DNA of 64,000 nucleotides from NCBI RefSeq assembly GCF_000308875.1, contig NZ_BAGL01000033.1, forward strand, positions 85,794 through 149,793. Direction: 5' to 3'. The notes beneath the pieces were generated by a model. It saw nothing but the letters and a program-made list of their open reading frames with translations, was not told the origin of the DNA and ran no database searches. A program made the position numbers and the translations under genes. Origin of the DNA: Nocardia transvalensis NBRC 15921 (GTDB taxonomy: Bacteria; Actinomycetota; Actinomycetes; Mycobacteriales; Mycobacteriaceae). This document shows, piece after piece, positions 41,437-49,963 of this stretch. How positions within the stretch are numbered: position 1 is the stretch's first letter; every line of letters starts with the position of its first letter.

Positions 41437-41832
41437 ATGGGCCCCGCTTCCCTGGAAACCCTTCAAGAAACTCTCTACATGGCCTGGTCAGCGGATACCA
41501 GCGCCGCGCAGGATTGGACAGAGCAAAATCGGGCGAAGGGACAGTGCGCTGTGACGGCTTGTGTTGTCCAGGACTACTTTGCCGGGGATATCGTCCATAC
41601 GACGGCGACGCTGCCGGACGGGAAGACCATCTCGCATTACCTGAACGTCATCGATGATGAAACAGTCGATCTCACCAGGCAGCAGTTTCCGCAAGGCACT
41701 CGCTTCACGGAGCCGGCCCCGAAGGTCAAGGGCTTCAAGTCAACTCGCGACTATTGCTTGTCCGACAGCTGTACGGTGAAGCGCTACGAGATATTGAGAA
41801 GGCGGGTCGCTGGACGCCTGGAGCCACTGTAG
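41437..41832 (+). CDS. YunG-like small protein
   Basis: The 131-residue protein shows the YunG-type pattern GQCAVTACVVQDYFAGDIVHTT, then HYLNVIDDETVDLTRQQFPQGTRF and a C-terminal basic tail. The invariant Gln-Cys and His suggest a papain-like catalytic arrangement, but the function is unproven. GC content is lower than in neighbouring core genes. It marks the left edge of an atypical segment running to about 43.8 kb. Confidence 0.7.
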   Translation: MGPASLETLQETLYMAWSADTSAAQDWTEQNRAKGQCAVTACVVQDYFAGDIVHTTATLPDGKTISHYLNVIDDETVDLTRQQFPQGTRFTEPAPKVKGFKSTRDYCLSDSCTVKRYEILRRRVAGRLEPL

Positions 41833-41874
41833 GGGGCTGATGCCTACGAGTCGGCAAAGCTCTTTGTCGGCAGC

Positions 41875-43122
41875 TCAACGTGTCGTCCACAGTCCGAAGA
41901 ACTCTCGGACTTCTGTCACGGATGTGTGCGTACGCAGTTCACCCGCGATATTGGTCAACGCCGTTTGCAGCCTGGCCGAGGCGACTTTGCCAACGTTTTC
42001 GAAGTGCTGAACGAGTAGCGCGCAGCCATCGGCAATCGCCCCGGCACGAATATGATTCTGCGCCAGACGAATCTGCCATGCTGTCCGCTCACGCGGGTAC
42101 ATCGGCGTGCCTTCGACGGCGGTTCGCAGATGCGTAGTCGCTTTGTCGTGGTCACCAAGTCGCATGAACGCAAGGCCGGTAAGGCCGCTGAGCTGTGCTT
42201 CAGGAAGATAGGCCAGGCACGATGGGTCTCGGCCCTTCGTCGATTCGAAGGCCCGATGTGCTCGGTTGATCGCCGCCACCGTTGCGGACTGATCACCGAT
42301 CACGCTGTACGCTTCGGCCTCCCGGATCGCGGCCAAAGCTCGCAATTTCGGGCCGCCCTCACGCCGAGCTGCAAGTTGTGCGGCTTCCGCCAACTGAACG
42401 CCTTCCTTGGGCCGCGAGCCTTCTCGATACGACAGCAGACAGGCATTGACCCAAGCATGAGCGGCCGCAATTCCGTTGCCTGTCACGGTCGCTGCCTGGG
42501 CGGCATCGGCGTAGTACCGACGAGCCTCATTCCAACGGCCGGCGTCATAGTGAATCCAGCCCGCAGCGGTCATCATTTCGGCACCGGCGTTCGTCAGCGC
42601 CCTACCAACCTTGTCGCTGTAACTGCCATCGTCCAGAAGATGCTCGATATACCGGACGTTGTTGGTGGCGATTTCGCACAGGCTGTCCCCGCCGGTCATT
42701 AATTGCAGTTCGTGAAATTTATCGACGCTCGTCGTAATTCGCTCTACGTCAGCCCCGCCGACCTTTGTTGCGGCTGGCACCGATTCGTTGGCGATCGTGC
42801 TCTTGCCGGTTGCCGCAGCAGCGCCGACGCCGAGAACTCCGATCTTGAAAAATTGGCGACGCTCCACGTCCGCCTCCTCATTCGTATCCACTACCAGTAT
42901 GGCCAGCGGCACCTGTAATGCCTTGGCCACACGGCGGAGCACCCGGATGTCATGTACGGCCGGGCCGTCGTGTTCCAGCTGCGAGACACCGGGTTGAGTG
43001 AAGTGGATGAGCGCACCGAGCTCGCCCTGAGTCATTCCGAGGGATTTGCGAATCCTTCGTATGGTCCCGCCAGTGGTCATGAGCAATGCCGTTACCCCCG
43101 CTGCGTCGTCGAGCGCGTCCAT
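41875..43122 (-). CDS. XRE-family regulator with C-terminal TPR-like domain
   Basis: The 415-residue protein has an HTH_XRE domain at about 18-72 (IRRIRKSLGMTQGELGALIHFTQPGVSQLE). A twin-arginine-like stretch RRQFFKIGVLGVGAAAA lies at about 88-105, and the rest is a TPR-like helical array. Related actinomycete regulators sit beside small metabolic or developmental genes and sense ligands with the helical part. A start at ATG 43080 would trim 14 residues. It is divergent from a two-gene unit; GC content is lower than in the core. Confidence 0.8.
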   Translation of the reverse strand: MDALDDAAGVTALLMTTGGTIRRIRKSLGMTQGELGALIHFTQPGVSQLEHDGPAVHDIRVLRRVAKALQVPLAILVVDTNEEADVERRQFFKIGVLGVGAAAATGKSTIANESVPAATKVGGADVERITTSVDKFHELQLMTGGDSLCEIATNNVRYIEHLLDDGSYSDKVGRALTNAGAEMMTAAGWIHYDAGRWNEARRYYADAAQAATVTGNGIAAAHAWVNACLLSYREGSRPKEGVQLAEAAQLAARREGGPKLRALAAIREAEAYSVIGDQSATVAAINRAHRAFESTKGRDPSCLAYLPEAQLSGLTGLAFMRLGDHDKATTHLRTAVEGTPMYPRERTAWQIRLAQNHIRAGAIADGCALLVQHFENVGKVASARLQTALTNIAGELRTHTSVTEVREFFGLWTTR

Positions 43123-43309
43123 GGGTGGTGCCAGATGAGTTGCTGTCTGCCAGCAAAGTCCCTCTCCGTCCGCACTTTATACCGATTTCCGTATAGAGGT
43201 GACGAGTCTGAATATTTGCTGTGTGAGGCATGCGGTTTCAGAGCCTATCTTCGCGTCCGGCGGTCGGTCAGAACTGCCACTATGGCTGCCCTGGTGAAGG
43301 AGAGCGCTG
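43123..43309. promoter_or_regulatory. Divergent spacer with short inverted repeat
   Basis: The 187-base spacer contains TATAC-N8-GTATA at 43178-43195 in the AT-rich part next to the XRE gene. This is a plausible operator or promoter element. Confidence 0.4.
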
Positions 43310-43621
43310 ATGAGAGATCGGCCTACTGCATTCGGATGGATAGACCCCGCGATCACGATTGCGCCGGAGTGGGATGCGGCTCAGTTGCGGCGCTTGGCTC
43401 GCCGACTCGGCTATGTGTTGGTGTGGCCGCCGGAGATGTCGCTCATCCCGCTGGTCGATCAGGTTCGGGCGGCTGATGTGGATGTGGTGATCGCGCCGTC
43501 ACCTGCTCACCTCGACGTGATCATGTTGCACGCGATCATGTCGATTGCCGAGGTCGAAACACATTTCCCGAGAATGTCTTTCGCCCGGTGGGCGGCGCTG
43601 ACTCCAGGACGGTTCGGATGA
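43310..43621 (+). CDS. Hypothetical protein, 103 residues
   Basis: The sequence has an alternating alpha/beta look (RRLARRLGYVLVWP, DVDVVIAPSPAHLDVI), rather like a small resolvase-type Rossmann fold but without the catalytic Ser motif. Function unknown. It is divergent from the XRE regulator, and its stop overlaps the start of the next small gene (ATGA), so the three likely form one regulated module. Confidence 0.65.
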   Translation: MRDRPTAFGWIDPAITIAPEWDAAQLRRLARRLGYVLVWPPEMSLIPLVDQVRAADVDVVIAPSPAHLDVIMLHAIMSIAEVETHFPRMSFARWAALTPGRFG

Positions 43622-43773
43622 ACTTCGGGCTGATGCTGGCTGCGGGGGTTCCGCTGGTGGTGTTCGCATGGGCGGTGTGGTGGCCTGTGTCGGGATCGAC
43701 GCGCGAGGGCCGGGAACAGCGCTCGATGCAGATGGAAGAAGACGCGGACCGAGGCGGTTGCTCTGGGGGATGA
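43618..43773 (+). CDS. Small single-pass membrane protein, 51 residues
   Basis: One hydrophobic helix (LMLAAGVPLVVFAWAVWW, about residues 5-22) is followed by a charged tail. It is coupled to the preceding gene by an ATGA overlap. Function unknown; the overlap and position are the main support for its being real. Confidence 0.55.
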   Translation: MNFGLMLAAGVPLVVFAWAVWWPVSGSTREGREQRSMQMEEDADRGGCSGG

Positions 43774-43830
43774 TCTCGTGAGTTTCCCAGCCCCGCTGGG
43801 TGGCTTACTACGACGAGGGGATGGAAGACG

Positions 43831-44727
43831 ATGAGCCTTCGGCAGTTCGAGTATGCGTTGGCGGTTGCCGAGGCGGGGTCGGTTACTGCGGCGGCGGAGA
43901 TGTTGCGGGTTGCTCAGCCGTCGATGTCTCAGCAGATTCGGGGGCTGGAGCGGGAGCTGGGGGTGGAGTTGTTCGCGCGGACGCCTGGTGGGCTGGTGCC
44001 GACCGCGGTCGGTTTGGCGTTTCTGCGGGAGGCGGAGGTGGCGGTGAGTGCGGCGCGGCGGGCGCGGGCGACGGCTCGGGCCGGGGCGGACGAGCTGGCG
44101 GGTGAGTTGCTGGTCGCGGCGCAGATGGGGTTCGGGACGCGGCAGTTGCCGGGTGCGCTCGGCGCGTTGCGCGACCGGTTTCCGCGGTTGGAGGTCACCG
44201 TCTTCGAGGAACCGAGTTCCGCCGAACTGGACCGGCTGTGTCGTCAGGGTGTGTTGAATTTCGCCCTGATGGCGGCGTGTGATCGGTCTCCCGAATACGC
44301 CCACCGGCTCGGCGAGGAGGAGTTCGTCGTCGTCCTGGGCGAGGGGCATCCGCACCTCGCCGCCGACCGGGTCGAGCTGAGTGATCTGGGCGGCGAGCCC
44401 TGGATCAGGTTCGATCGCGACAGTGCGCTCGACGCCGTCCTGCTCGACGTGCTGCGCACCAATGCGCTCACCCCGGCCACGGCCGCCCGGGTATCGCAGA
44501 CCGCGACCGCCGTGCGCTGGGCCGCCCATGGGCTGGGAGTGACGCTCGTCCCGGCCTCCGCGGTGCCCCTCGGTTACGAACATCTCGCGCGCCCGGTGTT
44601 CCCCGCGGTGTCCCAGCCCGTCATCGCGGTCGTCCGGTCCGGTGCCGGCCCGGGGGAGACGGCCCTGCTCGACCTGCTGCGTCAGGAGGCCTGGCACGAA
44701 TCGGCGCTCGTCGCGCAGGCGTCCTGA
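43831..44727 (+). CDS. LysR family transcriptional regulator
   Basis: The 298-residue regulator has a canonical N-terminal HTH (RQFEYALAVAEAGSVTAAAEMLRVAQPSMSQQIRGLERELGVELFAR) and a two-lobed effector domain. The 5' third uses G/T-rich codons and the 3' part C-rich ones. It is convergent with an SDR gene 8 bases away, not divergent from it, so its target is not obvious. Confidence 0.92.
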   Translation: MSLRQFEYALAVAEAGSVTAAAEMLRVAQPSMSQQIRGLERELGVELFARTPGGLVPTAVGLAFLREAEVAVSAARRARATARAGADELAGELLVAAQMGFGTRQLPGALGALRDRFPRLEVTVFEEPSSAELDRLCRQGVLNFALMAACDRSPEYAHRLGEEEFVVVLGEGHPHLAADRVELSDLGGEPWIRFDRDSALDAVLLDVLRTNALTPATAARVSQTATAVRWAAHGLGVTLVPASAVPLGYEHLARPVFPAVSQPVIAVVRSGAGPGETALLDLLRQEAWHESALVAQAS

Positions 44728-44735
44728 CAGCCGGC

Positions 44736-45479
44736 TCACAGTTGGGTGGCGCCTCCGTCCACGGCGAACTCCGCGCCGGTGGTGTATGTGGCGTCGAAGG
44801 CGAGAAATGCTGCCGCCGTGGCGATTTCGTCGGTGGTGCCGAAACGCCGCATGGGATTGTCGGCTACCACCTGCGCCTTGAACTGAGCGGCGGCCTCCGC
44901 GGACATCCCGTTCTCCAGGATTCCCGTATCGATGGGACCGGGGCTGACCGCGTTGACCCGGATTCCGCGCGGCAGCAATTCACCGGCGAGGGTGCGCGCC
45001 ATCGAGCGCAGCGCCGCCTTGCCCGCCGCGTAGGCGCTGGTCGTCGGCATGCCGATGACATTCGCGGTCGACGTGGTGAGGACGACGCCGGCACCCGTAC
45101 TCAGCAGCGGGGCGAGCTTCTGCACGGTGAAGTAGGCGCCCTTGACGTTGATCGCGAACAGTTCGTCGTACGCCTCCTCGGTCATCGACTCGAACGGCAT
45201 GGCGCGTGCGATGCCGGCGTTGACGAAAAGGCCCTCGAGCGTGCCGAATTCATCCTTCACACGGTCGGCCAGCGCCTCCAGATCGGCCAGCGAGGCCACA
45301 TCGCCCGGGACCGCCACCGCGTTCCCGCCGAGCCGCTCCAGGGCGGCGTCGAGCGTTGCCCGGGAGCGGCCGGTGATCATCACGCGTGCCCCGCCGTCCG
45401 CCAGCAGTTTCGCCATGGCGAATCCCATACCGCTGCCGCCGCCGGTGATCACGACATTCCTGTCGCTGTATTTACCCAT
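44736..45479 (-). CDS. Short-chain dehydrogenase/reductase
   Basis: The 247-residue classical SDR has cofactor loop TGGGSGMGFAMAK, NAG at about 87-89, and catalytic Ser near STANVIGMPT with Tyr/Lys in SAYAAGKAAL. GAGGAA precedes the ATG. The position after RSRAT suggests NADP(H) preference, which is inference. It is probably co-transcribed with the SDR upstream (51-base gap). Confidence 0.92.
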   Translation of the reverse strand: MGKYSDRNVVITGGGSGMGFAMAKLLADGGARVMITGRSRATLDAALERLGGNAVAVPGDVASLADLEALADRVKDEFGTLEGLFVNAGIARAMPFESMTEEAYDELFAINVKGAYFTVQKLAPLLSTGAGVVLTTSTANVIGMPTTSAYAAGKAALRSMARTLAGELLPRGIRVNAVSPGPIDTGILENGMSAEAAAQFKAQVVADNPMRRFGTTDEIATAAAFLAFDATYTTGAEFAVDGGATQL

Positions 45480-45530
45480 GCCAAGATTCCTCAGTCGAGC
45501 GCGAGTGATTTATTCGAAATGCCTTCGGAA

Positions 45531-46304
45531 TCACCCGCGGTGGAATTCGCCGCCGTCCACGACGAGGCTGCTTCCGGTCAGCCATTCCGCCCGGTCGGAC
45601 AGCAGGAAAAGCACCGCGTGAGCGATATCGTCGGGCAGGCCGTCGCGCCCCAGCGGCACGGCCGGGATGTCGTTCTGGCCCAGGCCCGCGTCCATATCCG
45701 CCCACAACTCCCGCGTCGCTTCGCCGCCGGGGGTGGCGGTGCGTCCGGGAGAGACGGTATTGACCCGGATTCCGAAGGAAGCCAGCTCCAGAGCCAGTCC
45801 CCGGCTGTAGTTCTCCAGCGCCGCCTTGGCCGCCGTGTAATGCAGGAAAGGTGCTACCGGCGTGGGCACCGCCGCAGAAGAGATGTGCACGATCGTTCCC
45901 GACTTCTGTTCCCGCATACCCGGTGTCAGCAGGGAGTTCAGCCGCACCGACGCCAGATAGTTCAGGTCGAGCGCGTCCTGCCACTCCTCGTCGGGAATGG
46001 ATGAACTGCCCTGGTGCGGTCGCGCCCCGCCCGCGTTGTGGACCAGGATGTCCACCCCGCCGAGCACCTCCCGCACGGTCGCGGCGAGCGCCTCGGCTCC
46101 GGCCCGAGTGCGCACGTCGGCCGCCACGAAGGTGGCTCCCTCGGGCACGGTGCTCGTCGCGGACCTCGCGGTCGCGACCACCTCCGCGCCCCCGTCGAGA
46201 AGTCGGCGCACGACGGCCGCGCCGATTCCGCGAGAACCACCCGTGACCAGAGCCCGCTTTCCCGCGAATTCGCGCGTCGCCGACCCGTTTTCGACAGTGG
46301 TCAT
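45531..46304 (-). CDS. Short-chain dehydrogenase/reductase
   Basis: The 257-residue classical SDR has TGGSRGIGAAVVRR, HNAGG, ISSAAVPTPVAPFLHYTAAKAAL (Ser-Tyr-Lys) and the C-terminal GSSLVVDGGEFHRG. ATG 46304 has GGAGAGGA upstream; the longer frame to 46433 is not supported. It forms a pair with the next SDR. Confidence 0.92.
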   Translation of the reverse strand: MTTVENGSATREFAGKRALVTGGSRGIGAAVVRRLLDGGAEVVATARSATSTVPEGATFVAADVRTRAGAEALAATVREVLGGVDILVHNAGGARPHQGSSSIPDEEWQDALDLNYLASVRLNSLLTPGMREQKSGTIVHISSAAVPTPVAPFLHYTAAKAALENYSRGLALELASFGIRVNTVSPGRTATPGGEATRELWADMDAGLGQNDIPAVPLGRDGLPDDIAHAVLFLLSDRAEWLTGSSLVVDGGEFHRG

Positions 46305-46468
46305 TGCCACCGATCCTCTCCATCGCATGTCTGTTCGCTCGACGGGAAAAGGGCGAATCTTGCTTTGTCGAGCTATTTCACGGTAAGCCCGGAAAACGAC
46401 GAGAGGCAAAGACGAAATATCAGCAGACGCCATAGGAAATCCCTATGCCGCATTACTGCCCCGGTCTG

Positions 46469-46852
46469 TCAGCTCTCCGCCGCGACCCGCCGCCGGAGCA
46501 GGCAGAATTCGTTGCCCTCGGGGTCGACCAGGACGTGCCACGACTCGGTCCCGGTCTGGCCGATATCGGCCCTCCGCGCACCGGCGGCGAGCAGCCGGTC
46601 CAATTCGGCGTCCTGATCGCGGTCGGTGGGGTTCACGTCGAGGTGCAGCGGCAGCTTCCCGCGCCTCGGCTCGGTGGTGGGGCTGAACACCAGGGTCGGT
46701 TGCGGCCCGCCGAATCCGGTTCCGGGCGGGCCGATCTCCAGTGCGTCACCCTCCCAGCCGAGTTCGACGTAACCGAGCACTTCGCACCAGAAGTCCGCCA
46801 GTCGCTGCGGATCGGCACATTCGACAACGAGTTCGGTGATCTTGCAGGCCAT
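46469..46852 (-). CDS. VOC family (glyoxalase-like) protein
   Basis: The 127-residue protein has KITELVVECADPQRLADFWCEVLGY at the start and WHVLVDPEGNEFCLL at the end, the usual VOC pattern. It is intact, unlike the VOC remnant at 39874. Substrate unknown; resistance-type roles are common among such proteins. Confidence 0.88.
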   Translation of the reverse strand: MACKITELVVECADPQRLADFWCEVLGYVELGWEGDALEIGPPGTGFGGPQPTLVFSPTTEPRRGKLPLHLDVNPTDRDQDAELDRLLAAGARRADIGQTGTESWHVLVDPEGNEFCLLRRRVAAES

Positions 46853-46908
46853 GTGGGGACCCTACGCGGGCGAATCCCGGACGGCCCGGCATTTACGGGC
46901 CACCCTGT

Positions 46909-47514
46909 TCACGGCCGGATCGCACTGACCGTCCAGAACATGCGCCGGCCGAGCACATGGCCCTCGACGCGCGGGTCGGTGAGGTCGGCGGCGCGGCAGT
47001 GATCGGCGAAGGACCGGGCCTGGGTCTCGGTCCAGCCGTGGCTGGCCAGCCCCTTGGCGTCGGCGGCCACGTCCCGTTCCATCGCCAGGAATCGGCCCCC
47101 GGGCGCGAGGACGCGATGAATCTCGGCAAGCCCGCCCGTCACGTCCGGCCAATGGTGAACCGTGGCGACCGCCCACGCCACCGTGGCGGCGCCGTCCTCC
47201 AGCGGAAGGCGCTCGGCGACTCCCTGCGTCCAGCCGATCCCGTTCCCGCGCACCAGGATTCGGGCCAGCCGCAACATCGCCGTCGACGGGTCGACGCCGG
47301 TGACGCGTGCACCGTGACGCGCCGCCGCCGCGACCCCGCCACCCGGGCCACAGCCGATATCGACGACGGTGTCGGCCGATGTCACCGACGCCAGATCGGC
47401 CACCATCCGGGCGCGCTGCCGGCCGGCCAGGAACATGTACAGCCCCATCGCCGTTCCGATCGGCCCCGCGAACCCGGGGTGGCCGGCGTGATGATTGACC
47501 GGGGGAGTATCCAT
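46909..47514 (-). CDS. Class I SAM-dependent methyltransferase
   Basis: The 201-residue enzyme has motif I VVDIGCGPGGGVAAAARHGARVTGVDPS and motif post-I residues typical of Methyltransf_11 proteins. Substrate unknown. It is divergent from a headless MerR gene 25 bases away, suggesting that it was once controlled by a complete MerR regulator. Confidence 0.88.
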   Translation of the reverse strand: MDTPPVNHHAGHPGFAGPIGTAMGLYMFLAGRQRARMVADLASVTSADTVVDIGCGPGGGVAAAARHGARVTGVDPSTAMLRLARILVRGNGIGWTQGVAERLPLEDGAATVAWAVATVHHWPDVTGGLAEIHRVLAPGGRFLAMERDVAADAKGLASHGWTETQARSFADHCRAADLTDPRVEGHVLGRRMFWTVSAIRP

Positions 47515-47539
47515 CGAACGTCCTTCCTGACCGTGGTGG

Positions 47540-47833
47540 ATGTACGACTCGGGTCAGCTGCGCAGGCTGGCTTTCGTCAAACTCGCCCAGAGCCTGGGTA
47601 TCCCATTGGACACCGCCGCCGTGGTCCTCGATGAACCCGGCCCCCGCTGGCGCGAGCGTCTCGACCGGCAGATCGACGAGCTGGAGCAGGTCATAGCCCG
47701 CGCCCGGGCCGCTCAAACCTTCCTGGCCCACGCGCGTAACTGCCCCAGCGACCACCCCGCCGACGAGTGTCCGACGATGATCGCCGGTCTCGATCAGCTC
47801 ATCGCGGGCGCTCCGGTTGCCGAAGACCGGTAG
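47540..47833 (+). pseudogene. MerR family regulator lacking its DNA-binding head
   Basis: The 97-residue frame begins inside the family pattern (MYDSGQLRRLAFVKLAQSLGIPLD corresponds to the wing-to-helix part of MerR). It continues through the dimerisation helix to the NCPSDHPADECPTM Cys segment. About 40 residues of the winged HTH are missing, and an in-frame stop lies at 47528-47530. The protein could not bind DNA by itself. It is either a remnant or a dominant-negative fragment. Confidence 0.65.
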
Positions 47834-47846
47834 CGGCGACCTCGCG

Positions 47847-48572
47847 TCAGAACAATCCGCCGCCCGCGCGGACGGTTTCACCGGTGACCCAGCGGGCCTC
47901 GTCGGAGGCCAGGAAGGCGACGACGCGGGCGATATCGTCGGGTTCGCCGAGGCGGCCGAGGGGCGTGGACGCGGCAACCTGCTCGAGTTCTTCCTGGCTC
48001 CGTATCCCGGCCAGTGCTTCGGTCCGGGTCGCTCCGGGCAATACGGTGTTGACGGTGATCCCGCGCGGACCGAGCTCCCTGGCCAGTACCCGGACCATCT
48101 CCTCACCGGCCGCTTTGCTGGCGGCGTACAGGCCGGTTCCCGCGCGGTGCGTCGCTGTCACCCCGGAGGAGACGACGACGATCCGGCCGTTGTCCCGTAC
48201 CCGGTTCGCGGCCTCACGCAACGCGACGAAGGTGGCTCTGGTGTTGACCGAGAACATCCGCTCGTAATCCTCGTCGGTGGCCTCGGCGAGCGGGGCGAAT
48301 CTGGCCGTGCCGACGTTGTTCACGAGGGTGTCCACTCCGCCGAAGCGTTCCTCGGCATCGTCGAACAGGCCGCGCAGCTGTGCCGGATCGGCGACATCGG
48401 CCCGCACGGCGACGCCTCGGCCACCGGATCCTTCGATCGAGGCGACCACCTCCTCGGCCGCCGATCGGTTCGAGTGGTAGTTCACGACGACCGTGGCGCC
48501 GCCCGCGCCCAGTCGCTCCGCGATGGCCCGCCCGATCCCGCGAGATCCTCCGGTGACGATGGCGACCGGCAT
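47847..48572 (-). CDS. Short-chain dehydrogenase/reductase
   Basis: The 241-residue classical SDR has VTGGSRGIGRAIAERLGAGG, NNVG, VVVSSGVTATHRAGTGLYAASKAAG (Ser-Tyr-Lys) and C-terminal WVTGETVRAGGGLF. An AGGAGG ribosome site lies 6 bases before ATG 48572. It is divergent from a MarR gene; the spacer carries a repeated ATCTAGA motif. Confidence 0.93.
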   Translation of the reverse strand: MPVAIVTGGSRGIGRAIAERLGAGGATVVVNYHSNRSAAEEVVASIEGSGGRGVAVRADVADPAQLRGLFDDAEERFGGVDTLVNNVGTARFAPLAEATDEDYERMFSVNTRATFVALREAANRVRDNGRIVVVSSGVTATHRAGTGLYAASKAAGEEMVRVLARELGPRGITVNTVLPGATRTEALAGIRSQEELEQVAASTPLGRLGEPDDIARVVAFLASDEARWVTGETVRAGGGLF

Positions 48573-48594
48573 GACATCCTCCTATTAGTTCATG

Positions 48595-48654
48595 ATCTAG
48601 ATAGTAGAGATGCTCGACTAATTGGTGGAGGCTGTCAACAGTCGGTTATCTAGA
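48595..48654. promoter_or_regulatory. Putative MarR operator region
   Basis: The heptamer ATCTAGA occurs at 48595-48601 and 48648-48654 in an AT-rich spacer between the divergent SDR and MarR genes. Each sits next to one start, as expected for two MarR sites controlling both genes. Confidence 0.5.
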
Positions 48655-48662
48655 CTTGTCTC

Positions 48663-49091
48663 ATGGCGACCGAGGACACAGGGCTGGCGGCAGCCTTCGG
48701 AAGGCTGAATCGCGAGGTGAACGCGCTCTATCACCTGATAGCCCGCCGCTTCGAGCTGACCATGCAGCAGACCGAGCTGCTGTGCCAGTTGCGTGGCGAC
48801 CCACCGTCGTTCGGCGAGCTGGCGACCGCGCTGGGGTGCGACAAGACCAACGTCACCGGTCTGGTCGACCGGCTGGAACGCCGCGGATTCCTGGCCAGGC
48901 AGACGGACCCCGCGGACCGCCGCGTAACTCGCGTCGTCCTCACCGACCAGGGCCGGGCAATGCGCGCCGACATCCGAACCGCCCTCGAACGCGAACTGCA
49001 CACCCGCCTGCCCCCCGCCGACCGAACCCGCCTGATCACCCTCCTCCAAGCGTCGGCAACGGCCCTCTCCGACACCCGCCCCACCACCTGA
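48663..49091 (+). CDS. MarR family transcriptional regulator
   Basis: The 142-residue winged-helix protein has ELATALGCDKTNVTGLVDRLERRGFLARQTDPADRRVTRVVLTDQG, the MarR recognition helix and wing. It is probably an autorepressor that also controls the divergent SDR. ATG start. Confidence 0.92.
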   Translation: MATEDTGLAAAFGRLNREVNALYHLIARRFELTMQQTELLCQLRGDPPSFGELATALGCDKTNVTGLVDRLERRGFLARQTDPADRRVTRVVLTDQGRAMRADIRTALERELHTRLPPADRTRLITLLQASATALSDTRPTT

Positions 49092-49165
49092 ACCACCCCG
49101 CAGCCGGCGCGCTTGCCGATGAAAACCGTTGGTACGTATGGCACTCACATAGCTACGGTCTATCG

Positions 49166-49761
49166 ATGCCGGATGCGATCTTCGCCCACTCCCGCCTCGC
49201 GCCGATCTACGACGAGTTCGAAGGCGAGCGCAAGGATTTGACCCTGTACCTCGACCTCGCCGACGAGCTGGATGCCGGGGTAGTGATCGATATCGGTTGC
49301 GGGACAGGAAGTCTCGCAGTGCCGATCTCGCGGTCATGACCGGGAATGTGGCACAGGTGTTCCTCGACGACAACGACTGGGCGGAAACATTGGACAGCAT
49401 CCATGCCGCCCTGGGACGCGGCGGTCATCTCGTTTTCGAGACCAGACGTCCGGAGCGTCGTGCATGGGAGGACTGGGCCGCCGACCCGGGCCCGGTGGTC
49501 CGTGAGATTCCGGGCGTTGGGCGGGTGGCGCGGCGATTGGAGGTCACGGCGGTGGACCTTCCGTTCGTATCGTTCCGGCACACATACACATTCGCTGCGG
49601 ATGGGGCTGTCCTCGTTTCGGACTCGACCCTCCGATTCCGTGGGCGGGCGGAGATCGAAGCCGACCTGACATCCCACGGCTATCGGGTGAGGGGCATCAG
49701 GGACGCTTCCGACCGTCCTGGACGCGAGTTCGTGTTCATCGCCGAATCAGTCCACGGGTAG
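49166..49761 (+). pseudogene. SAM-dependent methyltransferase gene with internal out-of-frame deletion
   Basis: The first frame (49166-49339) reads through LAPIYDEFEGERKDLTLYLD to motif I (VVIDIGCGTGSLAVPI), then stops. The rest of the protein continues in another frame from about 49327 (AVMTGNVAQVFLDDNDWAET through REFVFIAESVHG, ending 49761). In relatives about 35-40 residues separate these parts, so roughly 110 bases are missing at 49310-49330. The cofactor pocket is destroyed; the gene is dead unless the sequence is wrong. Confidence 0.75.
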
Positions 49762-49963
49762 GTCTACTGTCTGACGGCGACAGTCAGGTTTGCTGGACTA
49801 GGCGGGTTCCGGGACTGCCAGGAACTGTCAGCGTGTGTCATCATGCCTGCGGGGCAGGCGTTTTCACTTGTCGCCCGGCCGTTGCGCAACATCCGGGCTA
49901 AGGTAGCGTATGGATCGATAACGGCGTCAGCGACAGTGGTCGGATCCTTCGAGGGACTTGACC

